Shown one piece after another: positions 1-6,767 of a stretch of 14,361 nt of DNA (positions are counted from its first letter, which is position 1; each line of letters begins with the position of its first letter). The notes beneath the pieces are model-generated. The model ran no database searches. It saw only the letters and a list, made by a program, of their open reading frames with translations, and was not told the origin of the DNA. A program made the position numbers and the translations under genes. The DNA comes from an uncultured Oscillospiraceae bacterium (GTDB taxonomy: Bacteria; Bacillota; Clostridia; Oscillospirales; Ruminococcaceae), in NCBI GenBank assembly GCA_934457235.1, contig CAKSHT010000050.1, positions 1 through 14,361 of the forward strand, in the 5' to 3' direction.

Positions 1-41
1 GCTTAGAAGGCAGTTGCTCTATCCAGCTGAGCTACAGGCGC
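1..41 (-). tRNA. tRNA-Arg (anticodon UCU), 3' part cut by window edge
   Basis: Read on the minus strand, this begins GCGCCTG, followed by TA, a D-stem GCTC...GAGC, and an anticodon loop CTTCTAA whose anticodon TCT (plus-strand 5-7) reads AGA arginine codons. The rest of the anticodon stem, the variable loop, the T arm and the 3' acceptor strand lie beyond base 1. It follows tRNA-Gly on the same strand, 65 bp downstream, and probably shares its transcript. The anticodon loop is intact, so the assignment is fairly safe despite the truncation. Confidence 0.9.
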
Positions 42-69
42 ATATCAGTAGACTCAAGACCACTGCCAT

Positions 70-105
70 CTGCAAAACCGGCACCCTTTGCTGCCAGCTT
101 TGCAG
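70..105 (-). other. 14-bp stem-loop between the two tRNA genes
   Basis: On the minus strand the arm CTGCAAAGCTGGCA (105 to 92) pairs with TGCCGGTTTTGCAG (83 to 70). That gives fourteen continuous pairs with two G.U wobbles and an 8-nt loop (GCAAAGGG). The stem starts one base after the encoded CCA of tRNA-Gly. No U-tract follows, so it does not look like an intrinsic terminator. It could guide 3' processing of tRNA-Gly or simply be spacer structure; its function is unknown. Confidence 0.6.
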
Positions 106-106
106 G

Positions 107-180
107 TGGAGCGGGTGATGGGAATCGAACCCACGCGACCAGCTTGGAAGGCTGGGATTCTACCATTGAACTACACCCGC
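107..180 (-). tRNA. tRNA-Gly (anticodon UCC)
   Basis: A complete cloverleaf is present on the minus strand. The acceptor GCGGGTG pairs with CACCCGC, the D arm contains TTCAATGGTAGAA, the anticodon loop CTTCCAA carries TCC, and the T arm reads GTGGGTTCGATTCCCAT. The discriminator base is U and the CCA end is encoded (107-109). It is the promoter-proximal member of a pair with tRNA-Arg and is preceded by a consensus promoter at 219-247. It decodes GGA/GGG glycine codons. Confidence 0.97.
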
Positions 181-218
181 ATATAATAAGCGTTCATGCA
201 TAACATCAACGCTTAATT

Positions 219-247
219 ATTATAACACTTTACTCCGTATTTGTCAA
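219..247 (-). promoter_or_regulatory. Consensus sigma-A promoter for the tRNA-Gly/tRNA-Arg unit
   Basis: Reading the minus strand, TTGACA (247-242) is followed by a 17-bp spacer and TATAAT (224-219), an exact match to the housekeeping consensus. Transcription would begin near 212, about 30 nt before the tRNA-Gly 5' end. Strong consensus promoters are typical of stable-RNA genes. Confidence 0.9.
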
Positions 248-298
248 GTGTTTTTTGAAAAAAAGTCTAAAAATCCGCTGAGCAACCCCCATCATTGT

Positions 299-327
299 GT
301 AAATCCCCGCAAAATTATAGGATTTAC
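299..327 (-). terminator. Stem-loop at the 3' end of the pnuC-like gene, possible terminator
   Basis: GTAAATCC (minus strand, 327-320) pairs perfectly with GGATTTAC (306-299) around a 13-nt loop. The stem covers the stop codon of the transporter gene. No U-run follows immediately; T-rich DNA appears only about 25-50 nt further on (plus-strand A/T-rich 250-275). It may be a weak terminator or a 3'-end stabilising hairpin. The call is tentative. Confidence 0.35.
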
Positions 328-1010
328 GCGCTCTGAGCCTGTCTGCGAGCCATTCTCTGCCAGTTCACAAAGCCGTAAAGATCGTTGACAAGGAACGCCG
401 CGAAGCACACCAGCACCGACATATAACGGATATTCTCCATCGCCGCCAGAGTCCAGAGTACTATCAGAACCAGGTCGTTAGAAGCGTACGCTACGGCATA
501 CAGCGGACTCCTCCGGAACACAAAGTACACCGCGACAAAGCTCGTTGTGACGGAGATCGTGCTCGGTATCAGATTGGCGGTATTGAAGTATCTCAGAACG
601 AAGAAAAACACTACAGTCACAACAGCTGCAAGCGCTCCCATGAAAATGTACTCCCGGCCGCTTAGGTGATTAACCTTTACTTCGTTCTTATTATCGGACG
701 GATTTCTCAGCCACGAAACCAGCGAAAACGCCGCCATCGGCAGTGACATGAAAACATACGTTATCATCTCGCCGTAATAGGTGAACTGCCACGATATTAT
801 CCCGTACATCACCGCGAAGATTATCGCCATCGCCTGCGCCGCCGGGTGCCCCTTTGCCGCGAATATCAGCGAAGTCACTCCGATAAGCGAAGCCGCCAGC
901 GTAAGCCAGCTCTCGCGGTCGAACACCACGAACGATATTACCACCGACGCCGTGGAAAGTCCCCACAGCATCCACTCGCCCCTGCTGAAATATCTCAGTA
1001 TATCCCTCAT
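324..1010 (-). CDS. PnuC-family vitamin/nucleoside transporter
   Basis: A 228-residue, strongly hydrophobic protein with about seven predicted membrane spans. The aromatic/polar block WQFTYYGEM near the first third, the cytosolic loop after SLVSWLRNP, and the C-terminal NDLYGFVNW signature are typical of the PnuC fold. Family members move nicotinamide riboside (PnuC), thiamine (PnuT) or related vitamins by facilitated diffusion, with trapping by a kinase; the substrate here cannot be read from sequence. I chose the ATG at 1008-1010 because GAGGGG lies 6 nt upstream; the in-frame ATG at 1043 (239 aa) would start inside a folded leader and lacks a good ribosome binding site. It has its own promoter (1119-1147). 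No vitamin biosynthesis or kinase gene adjoins it to suggest the ligand. Confidence 0.82.
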   Translation of the reverse strand: MRDILRYFSRGEWMLWGLSTASVVISFVVFDRESWLTLAASLIGVTSLIFAAKGHPAAQAMAIIFAVMYGIISWQFTYYGEMITYVFMSLPMAAFSLVSWLRNPSDNKNEVKVNHLSGREYIFMGALAAVVTVVFFFVLRYFNTANLIPSTISVTTSFVAVYFVFRRSPLYAVAYASNDLVLIVLWTLAAMENIRYMSVLVCFAAFLVNDLYGFVNWQRMARRQAQSA

Positions 1011-1022
1011 AATTCCCCTCAC

Positions 1023-1096
1023 AAAAAAAGCACCCGCACGCATCTTTTAAGACCTGACGATGCGCGCGAATGCTCAGCATTCTTCTACCCGGTGGC
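1023..1096 (-). promoter_or_regulatory. Structured 5' leader of the pnuC-like gene, candidate cis-regulatory RNA
   Basis: On the minus strand the leader contains two abutting hairpins. GAATGC/GCATTC has a 3-nt loop (1082-1068). GCGCGCATC/GATGCGTGC has nine pairs, one of them G.U, and a 14-nt loop (1067-1036). CACC (1094-1091) could pair with GGTG (1034-1031) to close a three-way junction directly before seven U (1029-1023). The ribosome binding site GAGGGG follows within 10 nt. That layout suits transcription termination or ribosome-site masking. I do not recognise a TPP or FMN aptamer core, and I cannot match NAD+-II with confidence. The structure is visible in the sequence; regulation is inferred. 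Confidence 0.45.
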
Positions 1097-1118
1097 AGTC
1101 TATTGTTTTCCGATTGAC

Positions 1119-1147
1119 AGTATATCACATGTCTGCGTTTTTGTCAA
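1119..1147 (-). promoter_or_regulatory. Sigma-A promoter of the pnuC-like gene
   Basis: On the minus strand TTGACA (1147-1142), a 17-bp spacer and TATACT (1124-1119) form a strong housekeeping promoter. The predicted start near 1112 leaves a leader of roughly 100 nt before the ATG at 1010. It lies immediately after the lipoprotein gene that ends at 1177, so the transporter can be expressed independently of that gene. Confidence 0.85.
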
Positions 1148-1176
1148 GCGGTATATTTTATTATATGTCTATTATT

Positions 1177-2190
1177 TCAGACCTGTTCAGCGCCGTCCGT
1201 ACTTCCGGAGTAAACTCCCGATCCCGGTGCCAGCACCACGTCACCAGCGGATATGCCGTTGATTATCTCAGTGTATCCGCCAAGACTTACGCCGATGGTG
1301 ACTTTCAGCTTATAGCGCTCCCCGTTATCGACGAGAGTCACCCAGCTTTCAGAGCCGCTGTTCTTTATCGCGGAATCCGGCACTGCCAGAACGTTCTTGC
1401 GCTCCGTGGTGATGAACGCGGTCGCCCAGCCGGACGAAACCGCCATTTCCTGCTCCTCGATGACCTTTGCCATCACATCGTCGCCAAGATCGAATATTAC
1501 GCGGCGCGCAGAGCTTCCGAATGCCGTCGCGGGCGCAACATCAGGGGCTTCCACCACCTGGGCGTCGTACATCGTGGTATCAATTCGTATCTGAACTTTC
1601 TGACCGAACCGGAAATCCGACCCATTGTCCAGATAAACCTCAGTCTTTGAGACCTCGGAGATCGCACAGCACACCTGTCCTCCGCCGACCTCGGCGCCCT
1701 CTGCGATGGCGTACGCCTGGCAGATTATACCGTCGAACGGCGCGCGGATAGTGTACTTGTCCTTTTCGGCAAGCATCATGTCAAGCTTCTTCTGCTCTAT
1801 CTGATACTGAAGCTGCTCGGACGCTCCACCGGAAAACGACGACTCATAAGCCGCGTTCACTATAGTCTGCTGATTGCTGATATCGTAATCAAGGGCGGAG
1901 GAATCAAGCTCCGCCAGCACATCGCCCTCTGACACCATTCTGCCTTTCAGCGCGTTGTAGGACATAACGAGCGCGTCCACCGGATATGTCAGATAAACCG
2001 CATACGGATAGCCGATGCTGACGCCGATGCTCTGTGTATCTGAAAGATCCATATACGCCGCCTCAGCGATCTCATATCTTACCTCATCTGCGCCATAAAT
2101 AGGCAGCTGAATCTCGGCGCTCGTATCCTGTTTCGAACAGCCGGTCACAAGCAGTATAAGCGCGGCAAGAGCCGCAGCCATCTTTTTCAT
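1177..2190 (-). CDS. Lipoprotein resembling the membrane fusion (periplasmic adaptor) family
   Basis: A 337-residue precursor with a lipoprotein signal: MKKM, a hydrophobic run, then the lipobox VTGC with the lipidated Cys at residue 18. The body resembles HlyD/RND-type membrane fusion proteins as used by Gram-positive ABC exporters. It has a beta segment (VSEGDVLAELDSS), a short helical hairpin of roughly 45 residues, the returning lipoyl-like segment YTIRAPFDGIICQAYAIAEG, a beta-barrel region (FGQKVQIRIDTT) and a membrane-proximal end (VPDSAIKNSG...GISAGDVVLAPG). I chose the ATG at 2190 over the GTG five codons upstream because TGAGGA lies about 8 nt before it. It starts 35 bp after the epimerase gene and is probably co-transcribed with it. 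No ABC ATPase or permease is visible nearby, so its transport partner is unknown. Confidence 0.75.
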   Translation of the reverse strand: MKKMAAALAALILLVTGCSKQDTSAEIQLPIYGADEVRYEIAEAAYMDLSDTQSIGVSIGYPYAVYLTYPVDALVMSYNALKGRMVSEGDVLAELDSSALDYDISNQQTIVNAAYESSFSGGASEQLQYQIEQKKLDMMLAEKDKYTIRAPFDGIICQAYAIAEGAEVGGGQVCCAISEVSKTEVYLDNGSDFRFGQKVQIRIDTTMYDAQVVEAPDVAPATAFGSSARRVIFDLGDDVMAKVIEEQEMAVSSGWATAFITTERKNVLAVPDSAIKNSGSESWVTLVDNGERYKLKVTIGVSLGGYTEIINGISAGDVVLAPGSGVYSGSTDGAEQV

Positions 2191-2225
2191 ACGGGATATC
2201 CTCACAATAAATGCCGGTCGGAAAA

Positions 2226-3404
2226 TTACTCAGCCAGTCTGCGCATCATTTCCATGCACATTCTGCCGTTGTGATAGGGGCACTTCCACGGGTCTACCAT
2301 CGGCTTGAAGTCAGCGGGCTTCCACTGATCGTCGATCTGGGAATGCCATTCGCCGCCGGGGCGCTTGTCGATTATGTGCTCCTGAATGAACTTCCATACA
2401 TTGGAGGAGATCTCAAAATACTCCTCGCCACCGTAGCCCTTCTGGAAGCCGTTCATGAAACCAATGACAGTTTCAGCCTGTACCCACCAGATACGCCAGG
2501 TGTTTATCTTGTCGTTCTCACGCTCGTTGAGCAGAGAGCCGGAAGCCTTATCGTACGCGATGTCAGCGATGTTTCTTACGATACGCTTGTTCATCTCAGC
2601 AAATTTGGCGGTGATAGCCGGGTCGCCGATTACCTCGGCAGCGCGGTCGATGAGCCATGTCGCCTCGATATCATGACCGTAGGAATGGATATCGCCGATA
2701 ACATCCATGTTCTTGTCGAAGAATACAAGCAGCTTGTTGCCCTGCTTATCGAATATCTTGTCGTATGTAAGCTCCAGCTGGAACTTGAGGCGCTCCAGGA
2801 CCCTGGGATCATGGTCCGCAAGATAAAGCTCGGTGTAAGCTTCCATCAGATGGAGCGTGGTATTCATGGTCTTGTCCGCCATCAGCCCGTTCTCGGAAAG
2901 CTCGTCGTTTTCAAGCTCGCTCTTCCAGTCGCGCGCCATCGTTTCGAGGTAAGCAACATCGTCGGTAGCGTACTTCTCCACAAGGTCCATGACCTCATAC
3001 GCAAGCTTCAGTGCGTTCTTGTCGCCGCTTGCACGGTAGTAGCTGGAGAGCGCATAGATAAAGAACGCCTGGCAGTAACTGTGCTTGAAATCGTCATTGA
3101 CGGTGCCGTCATAGTTCATGCTCCAGTAAACGCCGCCGTACTCCTTGTCCACGCACTTCTCAGTAAGGAACTCATACGCGTGCTTTGCGTTGTCCAGCAG
3201 CGCAGGGTCCTTAAGCTCCATATAGGCGTTGGAATAGAACCACAGAATGCGAGAGTGCAGAATAACGCCCTTCTCGCCCTTCTTGTCGATATTCAGCGCA
3301 CTGTCCATGAAGCCGGTGAATCCGCCGTTCTCATCGTCGCGGAGCTTGTTCCAGAACGGGATTATGTGTCCGGTAAGCTCCTGTACAAATTCTTCTCTTT
3401 TCAT
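2226..3404 (-). CDS. ce: Cellobiose 2-epimerase (N-acylglucosamine 2-epimerase family)
   Basis: A 392-residue cytosolic (alpha/alpha)6-barrel enzyme. Cellobiose 2-epimerase converts the reducing-end glucose of beta-1,4-disaccharides to mannose (cellobiose to glucosylmannose; mannobiose to mannosylglucose in mannan use). Long stretches match what I remember of the R. albus enzyme, including NKLRDDENGGF near the start and GVILHSRILWFYSNAYM. The expected active-site residues are present: Arg52 in HSRILW, His185 in NTTLHLMEAY, His244 in SYGHDIEATW and His378 in CPYHNGRMCME. Length is typical. The ATG at 3404 has AAGAGG 9 nt upstream. A TATTAT/TATAAC -10-like sequence lies just upstream of the ribosome binding site, but no convincing -35 is seen. 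A lipoprotein gene follows after 35 bp. A mannobiose-type role is inferred from the family; no mannan genes adjoin. Confidence 0.9.
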   Translation of the reverse strand: MKREEFVQELTGHIIPFWNKLRDDENGGFTGFMDSALNIDKKGEKGVILHSRILWFYSNAYMELKDPALLDNAKHAYEFLTEKCVDKEYGGVYWSMNYDGTVNDDFKHSYCQAFFIYALSSYYRASGDKNALKLAYEVMDLVEKYATDDVAYLETMARDWKSELENDELSENGLMADKTMNTTLHLMEAYTELYLADHDPRVLERLKFQLELTYDKIFDKQGNKLLVFFDKNMDVIGDIHSYGHDIEATWLIDRAAEVIGDPAITAKFAEMNKRIVRNIADIAYDKASGSLLNERENDKINTWRIWWVQAETVIGFMNGFQKGYGGEEYFEISSNVWKFIQEHIIDKRPGGEWHSQIDDQWKPADFKPMVDPWKCPYHNGRMCMEMMRRLAE

Positions 3405-3459
3405 CTTTTTGTACCTCTTGTTATAATATTGTTCTACCCATCAATTCCTAATTACAAAT

Positions 3460-3512
3460 GAAATGCAGGAGTACACGCAAGCATTCGAAACAGATAACGA
3501 AATGCAGGGTAC
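3460..3512. repeat. Short direct repeat GAAATGCAGG(A)GTAC in the secA-epimerase spacer
   Basis: GAAATGCAGG followed by AGTAC occurs at 3460-3474, and GAAATGCAGG followed by GTAC at 3499-3512, 39 bp apart. A GCATTCG at 3481-3487 can pair with either copy. Together with the large palindrome at 3541-3650, this makes most of the 243-bp spacer between the epimerase start and the secA stop repeat-derived. I see no gene in the spacer. Confidence 0.5.
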
Positions 3513-3540
3513 GGAAAGGGCAGCCCCCTCCGTTCTGCCG

Positions 3541-3650
3541 AAATTGAAGCGAGAAGCGATCACATGCCAGGAGCGATGGCACAGGCCAGGCTTAAAACCT
3601 GCCTATGTCATCGCGACGATGCATATGAGTGCTTATCGCTTCAAATTTTA
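3541..3650. repeat. Long imperfect palindrome behind secA
   Basis: Nested complementary blocks share one axis near 3591-3597. AAATTGAAGCGA (3541-3552) or GAAGCGAT (3553-3560) pairs with ATCGCTTCAAATTT (3635-3648); CACATGC (3561-3567) pairs with GCATATG (3621-3627); GCGATG (3573-3578) pairs with CATCGC (3609-3614). The central arms CAGG/CCTG close a short loop. The outer left arm contains GAAGCGA twice in tandem. The palindrome reaches the secA stop codon. It lacks a U-tract on the minus-strand side, so it is not a standard intrinsic terminator, though it could stabilise or end the secA message. It may be a REP- or MITE-like element. Confidence 0.6.
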
Positions 3651-6371
3651 TTCGTCTTTGCCGCAGCAGTTCTTATACTTTTTGCCGCTGCCGCAGGGGC
3701 AGGGATCGTTTCTGCCGATCTTCTCGCCCTTTTTATAGGGAGTCTGGGAGCCTGCGTTCGGTGCGTCGGGCTGCATTACCTGCTCACGCTGAATAGGACG
3801 CTGAATTCTTACCGGAACGGTCAGGACCATACGGACTGTTTCCTCGCGGATAGCTGCGATCATCTCATCGAACATCGCAAAGCCCTCGAAACGGTACTCA
3901 ACGACAGGATCCTTCTGACCGTAGCTTCTCAGATAGATACCGCGCTTGAGTTCTTCCATCGCGTCGATGTGATCCATCCAGTGGCGGTCAACGGTCTTGA
4001 GCAGGCATACGCGCTCAACTTCGCGCATTGCTTCGCTGCCCATGTCGGCCTCGCGGGTTCTGTAAATGAGGTCTCCTCTTTCCTTGAGGAAGTTCACGAT
4101 ATCTTTCTTGGTGATGGTATTCAGCTCGTCTGTGGTGTAGCGCAGATCGCTGTCCATTACATACAGGTTCAGGAAGTGAGAACGCAGGCCGTCAAGGTTC
4201 CAGTTCTCAGCGACTGTATCGGAGCAATACATGTCCACAGCCTCTTCGATGGACTTGTACATCATGTCGTGGATATTCTTGCTTACGTCCTCGCCGTCGA
4301 GAACCTTGGAGCGCTGGGAGTATATAGTGGTACGCTGCTGGGACATAACGTCGTCGAAGTCCAGTACGTTCTTTCTGATGGAGAAGTTTCTGCCCTCAAT
4401 CTTCTTCTGTGCGGACTCGATTGCGCTTGACAGGAACGAAGCCTCAATAGGCATATCCTCGTCGAAATTCATCGTTTCCATGAACTTCTGAACACGGTCG
4501 CCGCCGAACAGACGCATCAGATCGTCCTCCAGAGAGATGTAGAAGCGGCTCTCGCCGGGGTCGCCCTGACGTCCTGCACGTCCACGCAGCTGGTTGTCGA
4601 TACGGCGGGACTCGTGGCGCTCAGTACCGATTATAAACAGACCGCCAGCCTGGCGTACTTCCTCCGCCTCAGGCTTTATCTGCTCGTCGAACTTCTTCAT
4701 AAGTTCCTGGTACTTGTTTCTTGCCTCGAGAATTTCCTCGTTATCAGTTTCAGCGTATCCGGTAGCCTCCTGGATAAGCTCCTCGGAGTAATCCTGGCGG
4801 CGCATCTCATGGATAGCCAGGAACTCGGAGTTACCGCCAAGCTTGATATCCGTACCACGTCCTGCCATATTAGTTGCGATGGTAACGGCGCCTTTCTTAC
4901 CAGCCTGCGCTACGATCTCCGCTTCCTTCTCGTGGTTCTTCGCGTTCAGCACCTGGTGCTTGATCCCGCGTGCCTTGAGCAGCTTGGAGAGCAGCTCGGA
5001 CTTCTCGATGGTGACAGTACCTACCAGAACCGGCTGGCCTTTCTTGTGGCACTCCTCGACCTGGTCGCAGACTGCCTTGAACTTGCCGCGCTCGTTCTTG
5101 TATATCTGGTCGTGGTTATCAACACGGATAACCGGCTTGTTTGTGGGTATCTCGATAACGTCAAGGCTGTAGATCTGACGGAACTCGGATTCCTCAGTCA
5201 TTGCAGTACCTGTCATACCGGAAAGCTTCTCGTACAGGCGGAAGAAGTTCTGGAATGTGATGGTAGCAAGGGTCTTGCTCTCGCGGTTTACCTTAACGCC
5301 TTCCTTTGCCTCAATAGCCTGGTGGAGTCCGTCGTTATAGCGGCGGCCGAACATCAGACGTCCGGTGAACTCGTCAACGATAACGATCTCGCCGTCCTTG
5401 ATAACGTAGTCAACGTCAAGCTTCATGATACCGTTCGCACGGATAGCCTGGTTGATGTGGTGGAGCAGCGTGGTGTTATCAGGATCCATGAGGTTCTCGA
5501 TCCCGAAGTACTTCTCAGCCTTTGCAACGCCGGCGGGAAGCAGGTTACAGGTCTTTGCCTTCTCGTCGATAAGGTAATCGCCGTCGAAGTTGCCCTCGTA
5601 GTCCTCCTTGTCGTCAAGCTCAGCCACCTTGTTCATGGTAAGCGTCTTGGCGAACTTGTCAGCCTTTTCGTACAGATCGGTGGACTTGTCGCCGCGGCCG
5701 GAAATAATAAGCGGAGTTCTCGCCTCATCAATAAGGATAGAGTCCACCTCGTCCACTACGGCGAAGTAGGGAGCGCGCTGTACCTTGTCCTTCTTGTAAA
5801 TGCACATGTTGTCGCGCAGATAGTCGAAGCCAAGCTCGTTGTTAGTGGCATATGTGATATCGCATGCGTAAGCTGCACGGCGTGCGTCGTTGTCCATATC
5901 GTGTGTGATAAGACCTACGGTAAGGCCGAGGTATCTGTGTACCTTTGCCATCAGCTCGCTGTCGCGCTTTGCGAGGTAGTCGTTTACGGTGACGATGTGT
6001 ACGCCCTTGCCGGTCAGACCGTTCAGATAGGATGGCAGAGCCGCAACGAAAGTCTTACCTTCACCTGTTTTCATCTCTGCGATACGGCCCTGGTGGAGCA
6101 CGATACCACCGATTATCTGCACGGGATAGTGACGGATACCGATAACTCTGGTGGAGGCCTCACGGCAGACTGCGAAAGCGTCCGGAAGTATCTGGTCAAG
6201 CGTTTCGCCGGAAGCGAGCCTGTCCTTGAGGATACCAGTCTGAGCCTTGAGCTCTGTTTCGCTCATTGCGGAGTACTTGTCCGCAAGGTCGAGTACAGCC
6301 TGCTTTATCGGCTCGATACGCCTGAGCTCCTTTGTAGAGTAGGTGCCGAACAGTGATTTGAATAAACCCAT
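3648..6371 (-). CDS. secA: Preprotein translocase ATPase SecA
   Basis: A 907-residue motor ATPase that drives secretory preproteins through SecYEG. Walker A is MKTGEGKT (residues 100-107) and the DEAD-like Walker B is VVDEVDS (DEVD 207-210), followed by LIDEARTPLIISG. Other conserved blocks are LSGMTGTAMTEESEF, ATNMAGRGTDIKLGG and QLRGRAGRQGDPGESRFYISLEDDLM from the second nucleotide-binding domain. The helical scaffold region contains DHWMDHIDAMEELKRGIYLR. The C-terminus is a zinc-binding SEC-C tail CPCGSGKKYKNCC with Cys 891, 893, 902 and 903. I start at MGLFKSLFG (6371); the upstream in-frame ATG at 6401 would add ten residues untypical of the family. AAAGGG lies about 12 nt upstream, a wide spacing. 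A consensus promoter lies at 6429-6457. The gene is complete, with no missing motif noted. Confidence 0.98.
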   Translation of the reverse strand: MGLFKSLFGTYSTKELRRIEPIKQAVLDLADKYSAMSETELKAQTGILKDRLASGETLDQILPDAFAVCREASTRVIGIRHYPVQIIGGIVLHQGRIAEMKTGEGKTFVAALPSYLNGLTGKGVHIVTVNDYLAKRDSELMAKVHRYLGLTVGLITHDMDNDARRAAYACDITYATNNELGFDYLRDNMCIYKKDKVQRAPYFAVVDEVDSILIDEARTPLIISGRGDKSTDLYEKADKFAKTLTMNKVAELDDKEDYEGNFDGDYLIDEKAKTCNLLPAGVAKAEKYFGIENLMDPDNTTLLHHINQAIRANGIMKLDVDYVIKDGEIVIVDEFTGRLMFGRRYNDGLHQAIEAKEGVKVNRESKTLATITFQNFFRLYEKLSGMTGTAMTEESEFRQIYSLDVIEIPTNKPVIRVDNHDQIYKNERGKFKAVCDQVEECHKKGQPVLVGTVTIEKSELLSKLLKARGIKHQVLNAKNHEKEAEIVAQAGKKGAVTIATNMAGRGTDIKLGGNSEFLAIHEMRRQDYSEELIQEATGYAETDNEEILEARNKYQELMKKFDEQIKPEAEEVRQAGGLFIIGTERHESRRIDNQLRGRAGRQGDPGESRFYISLEDDLMRLFGGDRVQKFMETMNFDEDMPIEASFLSSAIESAQKKIEGRNFSIRKNVLDFDDVMSQQRTTIYSQRSKVLDGEDVSKNIHDMMYKSIEEAVDMYCSDTVAENWNLDGLRSHFLNLYVMDSDLRYTTDELNTITKKDIVNFLKERGDLIYRTREADMGSEAMREVERVCLLKTVDRHWMDHIDAMEELKRGIYLRSYGQKDPVVEYRFEGFAMFDEMIAAIREETVRMVLTVPVRIQRPIQREQVMQPDAPNAGSQTPYKKGEKIGRNDPCPCGSGKKYKNCCGKDE

Positions 6372-6428
6372 TGTATTGCAATTCCCTTTCTGTAAGAACA
6401 TATAGTTGAATATAAATACTCACATTAT

Positions 6429-6457
6429 ATTATACCCCAAGACGTTCTGTTTGTCAA
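6429..6457 (-). promoter_or_regulatory. Consensus sigma-A promoter of secA
   Basis: On the minus strand TTGACA (6457-6452), a 17-bp spacer and TATAAT (6434-6429) exactly match the housekeeping consensus. The predicted start near 6422 gives an A/T-rich leader of about 50 nt before the secA ATG. It is divergent from the small plus-strand ORF at 6581. Confidence 0.9.
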
Positions 6458-6580
6458 CCGGAATATTCACACAAAATGTATTTTTGCGGAAATTTCTCCC
6501 GGAACGCCACCGTATACAGCATTTACCGGGTATCATAAGGAGCTCCGTGCAGACAATACCGCAGAAAGGAAGTGTTTGTG

Positions 6581-6763
6581 ATGAAAAAAATGCCATACCC
6601 TCCGAAAGAGCGCCCGGAGCAGGCTCAGCAGCTCCAGGATCCGACGATGAATTCTGGCTGCGCCGGCGACTGTACAGGACTTATCCCTGCGATATCCGGC
6701 GAGGAGGAATACGACAGCTACGCGGAATTATACCCGTTCCTGCCGCCGGACAGCAAAAAGTGA
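6581..6763 (+). CDS. Small 60-residue Cys/Pro-rich hypothetical protein
   Basis: I do not recognise the function. The 60-residue product is soluble: a basic, Pro-rich start (MPYPPKERPEQ), a CAGDC pair of cysteines (residues 27 and 31) leading into TGLIPAISGEEE, and an acidic/aromatic tail (YDSYAELYPFLPPDSKK). AAAGGA (6565-6570) sits 10 nt before the ATG; an upstream in-frame GTG at 6572 is too close to that site. The gene ends 4 nt before a strong terminator, which supports a real transcription unit. No convincing -35/-10 pair was found upstream; TATCAT at 6531 is the best -10 candidate. A competing frame starting GTG at 6547 behind AAGGAG is Arg-rich and runs through the terminator, so I reject it. 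The CxxxC could bind metal or form a disulfide; that is speculation. Confidence 0.6.
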   Translation: MKKMPYPPKERPEQAQQLQDPTMNSGCAGDCTGLIPAISGEEEYDSYAELYPFLPPDSKK

Positions 6764-6767
6764 GAAA

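Noticed and set aside
1011..1118. TPP riboswitch upstream of the pnuC-like gene (a CTGAG occurs in the leader)
   Set aside because: The CTGAG is only the loop of a 6-bp hairpin; the rest of the conserved TPP core is absent.
2211..3461. 416-codon plus-strand open frame opposite the epimerase
   Set aside because: Antisense to the cellobiose 2-epimerase, whose active-site motifs are intact; no recognisable domain in this frame.
3541..3642. Intrinsic terminator for secA
   Set aside because: The stem is long enough, but no U-run follows on the minus strand, so I list it as a repeat.
4614..6356. 580-codon plus-strand open frame opposite secA
   Set aside because: It lies wholly antisense to an unmistakable secA. 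Its Leu/Val-rich, motif-free translation is what the codon bias of the real gene produces on the other strand.
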